DNA of 64,000 nt from Sphaerisporangium album (GCF_003323745.1 NZ_QOIL01000006.1:248001-312000); one strand, 5' to 3'; shown: positions 47,897-62,826, numbered from the stretch's first letter. The notes: a model not told the origin generated them from the sequence alone. Made by a program: numbers and translations.

Positions 47897-48124
47897 CTAG
47901 GTTCCGGGCGCGTCCCCGGGCGCCGGGGCGTCAGCCGGGGCGGGCGGGGCGTCGTCCCCGCGGCGGCGGTCGAACTCCTCCTCCAGTTCACGGGTGCGGG
48001 ACGCGAAATCGTCCAGGGCGTCCTCGGAACCGCGCAGCAGCGTCTCCATCCATGACTCCTCGAGCTCACGGAGCTCGTCGCGCAGATCTCGCACGCTCAG
48101 GTTTCTCGGATCGACTCTGTTCAT
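47897..48124 (-). CDS. Small charged coiled-coil protein (DUF6158-like)
   Basis: A 75-residue protein. ATG 48124 has GGTGGAG upstream; an earlier in-frame start at 48160 is possible. The core VDPRNLSVRDLRDELRELEESWMETLLRGSEDALDDFASRTRELEEEFDRR is a strongly helical, charged segment that resembles the DUF6158 family of actinobacterial small proteins; the last ~17 residues are Ala/Pro-rich. No function is known. It is oriented opposite to the cellulase genes. Confidence 0.7.
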   Translation of the reverse strand: MNRVDPRNLSVRDLRDELRELEESWMETLLRGSEDALDDFASRTRELEEEFDRRRGDDAPPAPADAPAPGDAPGT

Positions 48125-48435
48125 GACTCCACCCTGTACCCGGCCTCCCGAATCCGTCACCCCCTCACAAAGCGGGATATCTCACACTGCCCTCGCCGCG
48201 CGGTGACGTCCCGGACCGGACTGAACGGCAGGTCGGAGACGGCCCGCACCGGACAGGACGGCAGGTCGCGGACGGTCCGGCGGGCCCGAGCCGGTCGTGG
48301 GTGCGCGTCCGCACCGCCGTCGCACGTGGGTGAAAGTTTCAGCTCACCGGTCGGCCCCGGCGGGCGGCGGGATCGCGAACGGGCAGGCAGGGGCGGAGGG
48401 ACGCGTCAACAACGTGGAATCAGCCGGACATGTCA
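48125..48435. other. Intergenic region upstream of the GH48 promoter
   Basis: About 310 bases. An imperfect direct repeat near 48215-48275 (CGGACxGxACxGxACGGCAGGTCG type) and GAAAGTTTC (48332-48340), flanked by T and A to give the 11-base palindrome TGAAAGTTTCA (48331-48341). A short open frame at 48203-48439 has no ribosome site or family match and I do not accept it. Confidence 0.4.
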
Positions 48436-48483
48436 TTGACATATTCGGCATGCTCACCAGAATCCGAAGTGGGAGCGCTCCCA
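48436..48483 (+). promoter_or_regulatory. Promoter and perfect CebR box of the GH48 cellulase gene
   Basis: TTGACA (48436-48441) with a 16-base spacer to CAGAAT (48458-48463) and a perfect CebR palindrome TGGGAGCGCTCCCA (48470-48483) at the likely transcription start. It is about 95 bases before the GH48 start codon. The regulator is most likely the CebR-like protein encoded at 41145. Confidence 0.85.
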
Positions 48484-48576
48484 TCGTACAGACTCTTCCG
48501 CTTGACCCGGTGCGACCCAGGACGTGCCGAACCCCCGTACCTTCCATCGCATTCATCACCTTGGAGTACGTCCAGC

Positions 48577-54031
<5,455 letters not shown>

Positions 54032-54041
54032 GCTTCCAGAC

Positions 54042-54111
54042 GTGGTCTCGAAATCGCCCTGGGAGCGCGAGACCACAGCCCGGCCGGGCCTTTCAAGCGG
54101 GCCCGGCCGGG
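54042..54111 (+). terminator. Double terminator after the GH9 gene
   Basis: GTGGTCTCG (54042-54050) with CGAGACCAC (54068-54076), then CCCGGCCGGGCC (54079-54090) with GGCCCGGCCGGG (54100-54111). The first stem starts 10 bases after the stop. Confidence 0.7.
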
Positions 54112-54377
54112 CCCCCCAATCCTCAGAAGTCCCCGCCCGAGGACCGCAGGGGTACGGCTCCGCCAGCCGTACCCCTGCCCGGCCGCGAGGCCCCACCGGG
54201 ACGGTGAGCACCGTCTGCGACAGCAGGATCACGGTGGCCGCCACCAACGGTGATCGCCGCAGCTCACCAGCCTCGCCATACCGCACTATGCGTGACATTT
54301 CATTAAATCCGCGCACGTAGCGGTCACCCGATGAGAATTGTGAGGGCGGACATCGACCAGGGAACGGGGGGTTCCAC
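54112..54377. other. Upstream region of the NlpC/P60 gene
   Basis: About 265 bases without a gene. It becomes AT-richer at 54290-54345, where the promoter should lie; I cannot fix a -35/-10 pair. Nothing else noted. Confidence 0.3.
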
Positions 54378-54944
54378 GTGCGGCGATCCGTCAGGCTGGC
54401 GGTCGCGGCGGCCGTCCTCACCCTCGCGGCGGGATCGGCGCCCCTGGTCGTCGCCGAGAAGCCGAACCGGGTGGTGGCCATCGCCCGGGCCATCCTCGAC
54501 GGGCAGAAGCAGAGCCGGTGGGACGGCGGGGCGATCCCGTACGTTTGGGGCGGCGGGCACGGCAGCCTCCCCGGCCCGTCGCTCGGCACCTGCCAGGGCT
54601 ACCACGGGTCCATCCGGCCCTGCCCGGCCGACACCACGCTCGGCCTTGACTGCTCGGGGCTGACCCGGTGGGTGTACCAGCTCGCCTTCAAGCGGGACGT
54701 GCTCGGCGGCGGGAACACCGACGACCACCTCCGCCGCCTGCGCAGGGTCCCGGCCAAGGCGGCCCGTCCGGGCGACCTGGTCTTCTACGGCAAGGTGCGC
54801 AAGCGGACCGTCCGGACGCACCACGTCGGCATCTACATCGGCGGCGGGAAGATGATCAACGCGCTGCGCACGGGCACCACGATCCGCACCGACCGCGTCA
54901 CCGTCCTGCCCGACCTCGCCGGGTACTACCGGTACGAGGATTGA
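54378..54944 (+). CDS. Secreted NlpC/P60-like peptidase
   Basis: A 188-residue protein with a signal peptide (about 1-26) and an NlpC/P60-type cysteine peptidase domain: catalytic Cys92 in GLDCSGLTRWVY and His149 in HHVGIYIGGGKMINA. GGGHGSLPGPSLGTCQGYHG before the Cys is longer than usual. The family cuts bonds in peptidoglycan stem peptides, but stand-alone short members with this layout are uncharacterised. GTG 54378 has GGGGGG upstream. Its neighbour is a convergent P-type ATPase gene. Confidence 0.85.
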   Translation: MRRSVRLAVAAAVLTLAAGSAPLVVAEKPNRVVAIARAILDGQKQSRWDGGAIPYVWGGGHGSLPGPSLGTCQGYHGSIRPCPADTTLGLDCSGLTRWVYQLAFKRDVLGGGNTDDHLRRLRRVPAKAARPGDLVFYGKVRKRTVRTHHVGIYIGGGKMINALRTGTTIRTDRVTVLPDLAGYYRYED

Positions 54945-54978
54945 CCATCCCGGCTCGGACGCGCCACGCTATAGGGCC

Positions 54979-55071
54979 CTGTATGGGGCCGGTATGGGGC
55001 CGACCACCCGGCTCAGACCTCCAGGCGGAACACCGTTCCCGCTCAGACGTCCGGGCGGACCACCGCCCCCG
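54979..55071. repeat. Tandem repeats between the NlpC/P60 gene and the P-type ATPase gene
   Basis: TATGGGGCCG occurs twice in tandem (from about 54982 and 54993), and a 30-base unit beginning CTCAGAC is duplicated (55012-55041 and 55042-55071, 25 of 30 identical), with a partial third copy into the ATPase 3' end. They lie between convergent genes. Confidence 0.7.
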
Positions 55072-55072
55072 C

Positions 55073-58000
55073 TCAGGTCTGCTGGTACGAGGGCGTCCGC
55101 CCCGGCTCGGCCTCGTGAGTGGCGGGGACCGGCTCCGGCCGCGCGTCCCCGGGCCGCTCCGGAGCCGCCGGAGCCTGCGCGGCCCGCCGCTGCACGAGCG
55201 CGCCGAGGCCGGTCGCGGCGGCGGCACAGCCCAGGCCGATCGCCCAGCCCACCGGCCCGAGCGGACGGCTGCCGAAGAACCGGCTGACCCCCGGCACGGA
55301 CACTGCCAGCCACAGCATCGCCAGGGACCCCAGCGAGGCGAGCACGACCAGCCGGTCCCGCCCGCCCCCCGCCACGGTCTGGAAGAGCTGCGCCGCGACG
55401 AGCGCGACCAGCCCGATCGTGTCCGCCCGCCCCTTGGTGCCGGTCAGCCGCCCGGCGAGCCAGGCCGCGATCGCGGCGCTCGCCGTGACGACCGAGCGCA
55501 GGTAGATGTCACGGGTCAGCGACGCGCCGAGCGACGCCTCCGGCCCCTCGGCCAGCAACTTTTCCGGATCGACCGACGCGGGCGGCCGCACGGCGACCGC
55601 CAGGGCCGGGGCCATGTCGGTGAGCAGGTTCACCAGCAGGAGCTGGCGGGCGTTGAGCGCGCTGCCGCCCGCGAGCAGCCCGGTCCCGACCGTGAAGATG
55701 ACCTCGCCGACGTTGCCGCCGAGCAGGATGCTCAGCGAGTCGCGCACAGAGGTCCACATCGCCCGGCCCTCGACGATCGCGTCCACGATCGTCTCGATAC
55801 GGTCGTCGGTCACCACCAGGTCGGCGGCGGCGCGCGCGGCGGGCGTGGCGCGCGAGCCCAGCGCGATGCCGACGTCCGCCATGCGGATCGCGGGCGCGTC
55901 GTTGGCGCCGTCCCCCGTGACCGCCACGACCTCCCCGGCCCGGCGCAGGCAGGTGACGATGCGCGCCTTGTGCGCCGGGGTCGCGCGGGCGAAGACGGCG
56001 ACGTCGGGCAGCACCTTGGTCAGCGTCTCGTCGTCGAGCTCCTCCAGCTCGGGGCCGGTCATCACGCGGCGGCCGTTCAGCGCGTCCAGCTCGGCGGCGA
56101 TGGCCTCGGCGGTGCTCGGATGGTCGCCGGTCACCATCACGATGCGCACCCCGGCGCGGACCAGGCGGCGGACGCTCTCGGCGGCGGTCGGGCGCACCGG
56201 GTCGGCCAGGCCGAGGAAGCCGAGGAAGCACAGCTCCTCGATGCGGGACTCGTCCAGGTCGCTCCGGTCCGAGGCGGGGCGCTCGGCGACCGCCAGCACC
56301 CGGAACCCCTGGTGCGCCAGCCGGTCGACCTCCCGCTCCAGCGCGCGCCGCGCGACGTCGTCCAAGGGGACGGGGGTCCCGTCGGCGAGCACCTTGTCGC
56401 AGTGCGTCAGCACGATCTCGGGGGCGCCCTTGACGCTCAGCAACTGCCCGCGCTCGGTCGCGCCGAGGACGGCGTGGTACCCCCGGCCCGGCTCGAACGG
56501 CATCTCGTCGACGCGTTCCCAGCTCTCCAAGCCCTCCTGCGGGGTGACGCCGATACGCTCGGCGCCGTCCAGCACCGCGCGGTCGGTGGGGTGGGCGATC
56601 ACCCGCCCGCCGCCGGACAGCGGGCTCGCCCGGACGGCCGCCGCGAGGATCCGCCTCAGCCGCTCGGTGGCCTCCTCGACGGGCGCGCCCACCTGCCCGT
56701 CCGAGACGTAGCGCAGGCTGATGTGCCCCACGGTCAGCGTCCCGGTCTTGTCGAAGCACAGCACGTTGACGCGGCCGAGCGCCTCGATCGTGGAGGGGTT
56801 GCGCACCAGCGCCGCCCGCTTCGACAGCCGCCGCGCCGCCGCCAGCTCGGCCAGGGTCGCCACGAACGGCAGCCCTTCGGGGACCGCGGCCACCGTCAGG
56901 CTGACGGCCGGGGTGAGCGCCGCGGCGAGGGGACGGCCACGCCACAAGTCCGTGAGCAGCAGCACGACCCCCGCGCCGATCGAGATCGGCAGGATGCGGC
57001 GGCTCAGCTCGCGCAGCCGCAGCTCGACCCCGGTCGGCGGGCTCGGTTCCCCGGCCAGCCTGGCGCTGCGGCCCGCCTCGGTCATGTCGCCCGTCGCGAC
57101 GATCACCGCGCGCCCGCTGCCCGCCGCGACCGTCGTGCCCTGGTAGACCATGGAGCTGCGGTCCGCGACCGCCGCGGCCACCGTCGGCGCGGCCGTCTTC
57201 GTGACGAGCTGCGACTCCCCCGTGAGCGTCGACTCGTCGACCTCCAGGCCGACCGCCTTGATGACCCGCGCGTCGGCGGGCACGGCGTCCCCCGCGCGCA
57301 ACTCCACCACGTCGCCGGGGGCGAGGTCCTCCTTGGTGGCGGCCACGGTGCCGTCCGGGCGGCGCAGCCGCACGCGGACCTCGGTCGCCTCGGTGAGCCG
57401 GTGCAGCGCCCGGTCGGCGCGGAACCGCTGCACGCCGCCGAGCAGCGCGTTCGTCACCATCACCACGCTGATCATGATCGCGTCCAGCACCGATCCGACC
57501 AGGGCCGACAGGACCGCTCCGGCCGCGAGCGCGGGCGTCAGCGGGTTCGCCAGCTCCTCGCCCATCGTGCGCGCGAGCGACCGCGGCCGCTCGGCCTCCT
57601 CCGGCCCGCCCTCGCGCCGGCGGCCCTCGGCTTCCTCACCCGAGATGCCGTGGGACGACGAGCCGAGCCGCGCCAGGACCTCCTTGACCGACATGGCGTG
57701 CCATGGGGTCGCGTCGGCGCGCAGCGGGGCGGGCCGGCGGCCGGCTGCGCGTCCCGACCACTCGCCGAGCAGGACGGCGGCCACCGAGGCGGCGGCGTCC
57801 AGGAAGTACGCCCGGCGAAGCGCGGTCGCCTCCGGCCCGGCGATCGCGAGCAGGCTGCCGACGACCGCGGCGGCGGCGCCGAGCCGCACCCCGTTCGTGC
57901 TCGTGCTCACCGCCCGGGGCAGGCAGCTCAGGAACAGGTGGACGCCGGACTGGTCGGCGACGACGTCGGCGTCCCACGGGACGATCCCCTCCGCGTCCGG

Positions 58001-59797
58001 CACGCCGACGCCGATGTCCGCCTGGGCCAGCGCCGCGCCGGCGCCCCGCGTCACCACGACCACGCCGTGGCCCCGCGCCTGCAGGCCACAGACGTGGCAG
58101 GCCGCGTCGGCGTCCGCCGCCAGCACCTCCTTGATCGAGAAGCGCTGGGCCAGGTCCTGGCCGCCCGCCAGCACCACGGTCCCGGCGGCCTTCGCGGCGG
58201 CGACGATGGCCTCGGCCAGCGGGTCCACCTCGCGCGCGAGGCCGGCGACCGCGATCGGCTTCCCGCCGCTGCGCACCTCGAAGGCCCGCAGGCCGCGCTC
58301 CCGCCACACGGGGCCCCAGGTGGAGGGCAGGACGTCCAGGTCTTCGATCGGCGTGATCGACCAGTCCTGCCCGGCGTCCCCGCCCTCACCCTCACCGGAC
58401 CGGCCGTCGGCCGAATCCCCGTTCCCGGACGCCTTCCCGTTCACCGCCCCGGACGCCTTACCGGGCGCCTTCCCGTTCGCTTCCCCGGGCGTCTTACCGG
58501 ACGTCGTTCCGGAGAATTCCCCGGACGCCGCGTCGCCGGACCGGGTCCCACCCCCCGGATCCGAGAAGTCGATCAAGGAGTACAGCCGCGCGTACAACTC
58601 GCCGGTCGTCATGCCCTCCGTGAGCGGCTCGACCCGGTCGATCGTCCACGCCCCGGTGGTCAGCACGTCCGCGTGCAGGATCACCGTGTCCACCCGGTCC
58701 ATCGCGCGCAGCACGTGCGCGTTCAGGACCACCGACTCCCTGGCCGCCAGCGCGCGGCCGATCGCCCCGGCGAACGCCTCGCGGGTCACATCGGCGATCT
58801 TCGGGGTGCCGGCGACCAAGACCGACAACGCGCGCGGGCCGTGCGCGGTGATCAGCCGGGTCGCCGCATAGGCGGCGGCCGACGCGGGGGCGGCGATCTC
58901 CGCGTACCGCTCGATGGGGCCGTGCGGCAGATGATCCGGACACGGACCGGCGACCGCCCTGATGTGGCGGTAGCTCCCCGGGATCCCGGCCAGCCGTTCC
59001 TCCAGCCGCTTCCAGGCCCCGAACTCCGCCCTGGCCTCCACGTACCGGCAGACCGAGCCCGCCGTCTGCGTGACCAGCCCGAGCGGACGCGAGGCCAGCG
59101 TCTGCGTGACCATGAGGACCGTCGTGAACAGCGTGTCGGCCGGGCCACGGCCCACACGGGCGTCGAGCGCCTCGCGCGCGGCCGGACTGGAGTTCAGCAG
59201 GTTCGCGATGGCGGGCACGATCGGGTTCAGCGCCCGTACGCGGACGATCTGGCCGGTGATCGCCAGCCCCGCCGAGACCACGCTCGCCGTCAGGCGGATC
59301 GCCGCGCGCCTGTACTCGTCCGCCGGGTCGACCGGGGTCTCCCCCGCCGCGTCCCCATTGACGTCGAACTCCTCGACGACCGCCAGCAGCGTGTCCTCGT
59401 CGGGACGGGACTCGGCCCGCGTCAAACCTATGAACACGCAGCCGAGACGGCCGTTGACCTCGGCCCGCTCGACGCCGGGCACCGCGCGGAGCCGATCCTC
59501 CAGCGCGCGGGCCGCGTCCTCGGTGCCCGCGCCGCCGATCGCCCGCAGCTCGACGCGGACTCCCCCGGCGCAGCGCACGAGCCTGCGCGGGGACCGGACG
59601 GCGCCCCGTAGCGGGGCGGGCAACACCGCTCGCACCAGCGACACCGACGACGTCAGCACACGCGTCAGCACCATGCGGCTCTCCAGCGGGCGCACCTCAT
59701 CATCCCTCCACGCGGGAGTCCGGGGGGCGTCCAGCGGAGCCGTACGAATGACCAGGTCAAGCGTCGCCTCCGACGACCGGGCGGCCGTCCCCGACAC
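55073..59797 (-). CDS. Very large cation-transporting P-type ATPase (CtpI/CtpH-like)
   Basis: A 1574-residue membrane pump similar in size and layout to mycobacterial CtpI. The C-terminal ~850 residues are a full P-type ATPase: TGES in the actuator domain, phosphorylated Asp1016 in CFDKTGTLT, KGAPE in the nucleotide domain, TGDGANDAPA hinge and six C-terminal helices. The N-terminal ~700 residues contain an HMA-like segment, membrane helices and a degenerate second set of ATPase-like P and N regions (AGLAREVDPLAEAI, VVVVTRGAGAALAQADIGVGV) without a DKTGT, linked by a Gly/Lys/Ala/Ser-rich stretch (about 415-470). GTG 59797 has GGGGGAGGA upstream; an earlier ATG at 59839 is possible. Ion specificity is not readable; calcium or magnesium have been proposed for relatives. 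Confidence 0.9.
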   Translation of the reverse strand: MSGTAARSSEATLDLVIRTAPLDAPRTPAWRDDEVRPLESRMVLTRVLTSSVSLVRAVLPAPLRGAVRSPRRLVRCAGGVRVELRAIGGAGTEDAARALEDRLRAVPGVERAEVNGRLGCVFIGLTRAESRPDEDTLLAVVEEFDVNGDAAGETPVDPADEYRRAAIRLTASVVSAGLAITGQIVRVRALNPIVPAIANLLNSSPAAREALDARVGRGPADTLFTTVLMVTQTLASRPLGLVTQTAGSVCRYVEARAEFGAWKRLEERLAGIPGSYRHIRAVAGPCPDHLPHGPIERYAEIAAPASAAAYAATRLITAHGPRALSVLVAGTPKIADVTREAFAGAIGRALAARESVVLNAHVLRAMDRVDTVILHADVLTTGAWTIDRVEPLTEGMTTGELYARLYSLIDFSDPGGGTRSGDAASGEFSGTTSGKTPGEANGKAPGKASGAVNGKASGNGDSADGRSGEGEGGDAGQDWSITPIEDLDVLPSTWGPVWRERGLRAFEVRSGGKPIAVAGLAREVDPLAEAIVAAAKAAGTVVLAGGQDLAQRFSIKEVLAADADAACHVCGLQARGHGVVVVTRGAGAALAQADIGVGVPDAEGIVPWDADVVADQSGVHLFLSCLPRAVSTSTNGVRLGAAAAVVGSLLAIAGPEATALRRAYFLDAAASVAAVLLGEWSGRAAGRRPAPLRADATPWHAMSVKEVLARLGSSSHGISGEEAEGRRREGGPEEAERPRSLARTMGEELANPLTPALAAGAVLSALVGSVLDAIMISVVMVTNALLGGVQRFRADRALHRLTEATEVRVRLRRPDGTVAATKEDLAPGDVVELRAGDAVPADARVIKAVGLEVDESTLTGESQLVTKTAAPTVAAAVADRSSMVYQGTTVAAGSGRAVIVATGDMTEAGRSARLAGEPSPPTGVELRLRELSRRILPISIGAGVVLLLTDLWRGRPLAAALTPAVSLTVAAVPEGLPFVATLAELAAARRLSKRAALVRNPSTIEALGRVNVLCFDKTGTLTVGHISLRYVSDGQVGAPVEEATERLRRILAAAVRASPLSGGGRVIAHPTDRAVLDGAERIGVTPQEGLESWERVDEMPFEPGRGYHAVLGATERGQLLSVKGAPEIVLTHCDKVLADGTPVPLDDVARRALEREVDRLAHQGFRVLAVAERPASDRSDLDESRIEELCFLGFLGLADPVRPTAAESVRRLVRAGVRIVMVTGDHPSTAEAIAAELDALNGRRVMTGPELEELDDETLTKVLPDVAVFARATPAHKARIVTCLRRAGEVVAVTGDGANDAPAIRMADVGIALGSRATPAARAAADLVVTDDRIETIVDAIVEGRAMWTSVRDSLSILLGGNVGEVIFTVGTGLLAGGSALNARQLLLVNLLTDMAPALAVAVRPPASVDPEKLLAEGPEASLGASLTRDIYLRSVVTASAAIAAWLAGRLTGTKGRADTIGLVALVAAQLFQTVAGGGRDRLVVLASLGSLAMLWLAVSVPGVSRFFGSRPLGPVGWAIGLGCAAAATGLGALVQRRAAQAPAAPERPGDARPEPVPATHEAEPGRTPSYQQT

Positions 59798-59953
59798 TGT
59801 TCCTCCCCCCAGGACCCCATAAACCCCGCCCAGGCACAACAGCCGAACCCACCCGTCCTGGATGGCCCAGGATCACCGCCCGCGACGCCACCCCCCTAGG
59901 CTGGCCCGGTCGGCCGTCTGGCGGCCGCGTCCCCCCGATCCCGAGGAGCCCCG

Positions 59954-60316
59954 ATGAGAGTGCCGGCCGACGTGGTGGTGGCGGCGATCGCGCTGCTGCA
60001 CGTCTACATCCTGGTGCTGGAGATGTTCCTCTGGACGACGCCCCGGGCGATGAAGGCCTTCGGCACCGACCCGGACCTCGCGCGGAAGACGAAGACCCTC
60101 GCCGCGAACCAGGGCCTCTACAACGGCTTCCTCGCCGCCGGCCTCGTCTGGTCCCTGCTCGCCCCCGACCCCACGGCCTTCCACGCGAAGCTCTTCTTCC
60201 TGACCTGCGTGGCCATCGCCGGCCTCTACGGCGCCGCCACCGCCAACCGGAGAATCCTCTTCATCCAGACCGTCCCAGCGGTCATCGCCCTCGTCCTCGT
60301 CCTGCTCGCCCACTGA
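59954..60316 (+). CDS. DUF1304 family small membrane protein
   Basis: A 120-residue protein with four predicted helices and the family pattern LHVYILVLEMFLWTTPRAMKAFG, LAANQGLYNGFLAAGL, FFLTCVAIAGLYGAATANRRILFIQTVPA. ATG 59954 has GAGGAG eight bases upstream. It is divergent from the ATPase gene and followed by recQ. The function of the family is unknown. Confidence 0.93.
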   Translation: MRVPADVVVAAIALLHVYILVLEMFLWTTPRAMKAFGTDPDLARKTKTLAANQGLYNGFLAAGLVWSLLAPDPTAFHAKLFFLTCVAIAGLYGAATANRRILFIQTVPAVIALVLVLLAH

Positions 60317-60449
60317 CGCCCTGGCATCGCTCACGCCGATTTGTCAGGCGTAATCGGAGGGTTCGGGGGCACGGGGACCTGGCCCCCGAGGCGGTGACCG
60401 CGTCCCGCGGCCGCCGTGGACCGGGGAGCCGAGGGGGAGAGCGGGTGTC

Positions 60450-62129
60450 ATGGGACTTCGGGACTGGGCCGGGAGGATCCGCGCGGATCGGCGGCTGAGC
60501 GCGGTCGCCCGCAAGGCGTTCGGGTGGCGGGAGCTGCGGCCCGGGCAGCGGGAGGCCATGCAGTACCTGCTCGGCGGGCACGACGTGCTGGTGGTGATGC
60601 CGACCGGTAGCGGGAAGTCGGCCGTGTACCAGGTGCCGGCGCTGCTGCTGGACGGCCCGACGGTGGTGGTCTCGCCGCTGATCGCCCTGCAACGCGACCA
60701 GGTGGCGGGGCTGGCCGAGACGGGCGCGCCGGGCGCGGTCGCGGTGAACTCCGCGCAGCAGGGCAACGAGGCGTCGCTGGAGCGGGTGCGGGCGGGCGAC
60801 GCCGAGTTCGTCTTCCTCTCCCCCGAGCAGCTCGCGAAGCCCGAGGTGATCGACCGGCTGCGCGCCGCCCGCCCGTCCCTGATCGCGATCGACGAGGCCC
60901 ACTGCGTGTCGGCGTGGGGCCACGACTTCCGGCCCGACTACCTGCGGCTGGGCAAGGCGATCGAGCGGCTCGGGCATCCGCCGGTCGCGGCGCTGACGGC
61001 CACGGCCGCGCCGCTGGTGCGCGACGACATCGTCCGCGTGCTCGGGCTGTCCGAGGCGAAGGTGGTCGTCCGCGGGTTCGACCGGCCGAACATCAGCCTG
61101 GAGGTGCGCAGGTTCGCCGGGCCCACGAGCAAGGAGGACAAGCGCCGCGCCCTCGTCCAGGACGCCGCCGCCCGCACCGGCCTCGGCCTGGTGTACGTCG
61201 CGACGCGACGCGCGGCGGAGGAGTACGCGGGCGCGCTGCGTGAGGAGGGGCGGCGGGCCGAGGCGTACCACGCGGGCATGAAGGCGACCGAGCGGCACCG
61301 GGTGCACGAGCTGTTCCGCGATGGCGGCCTGGACGTCGTCGTCGCCACCTCGGCGTTCGGCATGGGCATCGACAAGCCGGACGTGCGGTACGTGCTGCAC
61401 GCGGACCCGCCGGAGTCGCCGGACTCCTACTACCAGGAGATCGGCCGCGCCGGGCGGGACGGGAAGGCCGCCGAGGCCGTCCTGTTCTACCGGCCCGAGG
61501 ATCTCGGCGTGCGCCGCTTCTTCGCCGGCGGCCGGGCCGACGAGGAGCTGCTGGTGCGCGTGGCGACGCTGGTGCGCGAGCACGGCGGCACCGTCCCGGC
61601 GCGGGAGCTGCGCGAGCTGCTGGACATCGGATCCTCGCGACTGACGAGCGTGGTCAACCTCCTGGAGCGGGTGGGCGCGGTGACGGTCACCGAGGGCGGG
61701 GACCTGCGCCCGCTGCCGAGCGGCCCCGAGCCGGAGCGCGCGGCGGCCGAGGCGGTGGAGCTGGACGACACGCGGCGGCGGGTCGACGAGTCGCGGATCG
61801 ACATGATGCGCGGGTACGCCGAGACGACCGGCTGCCGCCGCAGGACGCTGCTGGAGTACTTCGGCGAGCCGTACGAGCGGGCGTGCGGGAACTGCGACAC
61901 CTGCCGCGCCGCGGGGGCCACGGGGACGGCGGCGGACGGCCGGGAGGAGGGGCCGGCCGCCGACGGGCCCTTCCCGATGCACGCCAAGGTGGTCCACAAG
62001 GAGTGGGGTCAGGGGGTGGTGATGAGCCGCGATCCCGACCGGGTCACGGTGATGTTCGAGGAGGTCGGCTACAAGACGCTGTCGCTCCAGGCGGTCGAGC
62101 GCGACGGGCTGCTCGTCCTGGCCCCGTGA
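60450..62129 (+). CDS. recQ: ATP-dependent DNA helicase RecQ
   Basis: A 559-residue superfamily-2 helicase that unwinds DNA in recombination and repair. The RecQ-specific motif 0 (WRELRPGQREAM, 26-37), Walker A MPTGSGKS (50-57), motif II DEAH (148-151) in AIDEAHCVSAWGHDFRPDY, motif VI EIGRAGRDGK, and the zinc cysteines 462, 479, 482 and 485 are present. A winged-helix-like part follows the helicase core. It lacks an HRDC domain and ends instead in a short beta-rich DUF3553-like domain (GQGVVMSRDPDRVTVMFEEVGYKTLSL), as in many actinobacterial RecQ. It stands alone. Confidence 0.95.
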   Translation: MGLRDWAGRIRADRRLSAVARKAFGWRELRPGQREAMQYLLGGHDVLVVMPTGSGKSAVYQVPALLLDGPTVVVSPLIALQRDQVAGLAETGAPGAVAVNSAQQGNEASLERVRAGDAEFVFLSPEQLAKPEVIDRLRAARPSLIAIDEAHCVSAWGHDFRPDYLRLGKAIERLGHPPVAALTATAAPLVRDDIVRVLGLSEAKVVVRGFDRPNISLEVRRFAGPTSKEDKRRALVQDAAARTGLGLVYVATRRAAEEYAGALREEGRRAEAYHAGMKATERHRVHELFRDGGLDVVVATSAFGMGIDKPDVRYVLHADPPESPDSYYQEIGRAGRDGKAAEAVLFYRPEDLGVRRFFAGGRADEELLVRVATLVREHGGTVPARELRELLDIGSSRLTSVVNLLERVGAVTVTEGGDLRPLPSGPEPERAAAEAVELDDTRRRVDESRIDMMRGYAETTGCRRRTLLEYFGEPYERACGNCDTCRAAGATGTAADGREEGPAADGPFPMHAKVVHKEWGQGVVMSRDPDRVTVMFEEVGYKTLSLQAVERDGLLVLAP

Positions 62130-62157
62130 CCTCGGCCTTTCCGCGGCGGAGCACCGC

Positions 62158-62826
62158 CTACGGCTGGAAGCGGTACCCCATTCCCGGCTCGGTGAGCAGG
62201 TGGCGCGGGTGGGCGGGGTCGGTCTCCAGCTTGCGGCGGAGCTGCACCATGTACTGGCGCAGGTAGTGCGTCTCCTTCACGTAGTTCGCGCCCCAGACCT
62301 CGGTGAGCAGGCGGCGCTGGCTGATCAGCTTGCCGGGGTTGCGCAGGAGGATCGTCAGCAGGTGCCACTCGGTGGGCGTGAGCCGGACGCCGCCCGAGAC
62401 GGTCTTGGCCACGAGGTCGACGACGTGGTCCCCCACGGGGATCTCGGCCAGCTCCTCGTCCTGCGTGACCGAGCGCCGGGTGACCGCGCGGATCCTGGCG
62501 AGCAGCTCGTCGATGCCGAACGGCTTGGTGACGTAGTCGTCGGCCCCGGCGTCCAGCGCGTCCACCTTGTCCGCGCTGCCGGCCCGGCCGGACAGCACGA
62601 TGATCGGGACGCTGGTCCACCCGCGCAGCCCGTGGATGACGTCCACGCCGTCGATGTCGGGAAGACCGAGGTCGAGGACGACCAGGTCGGGGTGCCACCC
62701 GGCGGCGTGGCGCAGCGCGGTGCCGCCGTCTCTCGCGACCTCCACGTCGTAATGGCGCGCGACGAGGTTGATGCGCAGCGCGCGCAGGAGCTGGGGTTCG
62801 TCGTCGACGACGAGGATCTTGGTCAT
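62158..62826 (-). CDS. kdpE: OmpR-type response regulator, KdpE-like
   Basis: A 222-residue two-component regulator. Receiver domain (1-~115) with Asp8/Asp9, phosphoacceptor Asp52 in LVVLDLGLPDIDG and Lys101 in DDYVTKPFG; C-terminal winged helix (about 130-222, LTPTEWHLLTILLRNPGKLISQRRLLTEVWG, YLRQYMVQLRRKLE), matching KdpE. Its ATG overlaps the stop of the upstream kinase gene in ATGA. The kdpFABC potassium-pump genes are not in the window, so potassium control is inferred from family. Confidence 0.92.
   Translation of the reverse strand: MTKILVVDDEPQLLRALRINLVARHYDVEVARDGGTALRHAAGWHPDLVVLDLGLPDIDGVDVIHGLRGWTSVPIIVLSGRAGSADKVDALDAGADDYVTKPFGIDELLARIRAVTRRSVTQDEELAEIPVGDHVVDLVAKTVSGGVRLTPTEWHLLTILLRNPGKLISQRRLLTEVWGANYVKETHYLRQYMVQLRRKLETDPAHPRHLLTEPGMGYRFQP

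Noticed and set aside
48203..48439. A 78-codon + strand frame upstream of GH48
   Set aside because: Arg/Gly-rich, no ribosome site, no family, contains local direct repeats and a palindrome; more likely regulatory DNA.
55012..55071. CRISPR-like 30-base repeat
   Set aside because: Two adjacent imperfect copies without a spacer; no cas genes nearby.
54668..59611. A 1647-codon open frame on the + strand
   Set aside because: It is antisense to the P-type ATPase, has repetitive Arg/Gly/His-rich composition typical of reversed high-GC codons, and no domain.
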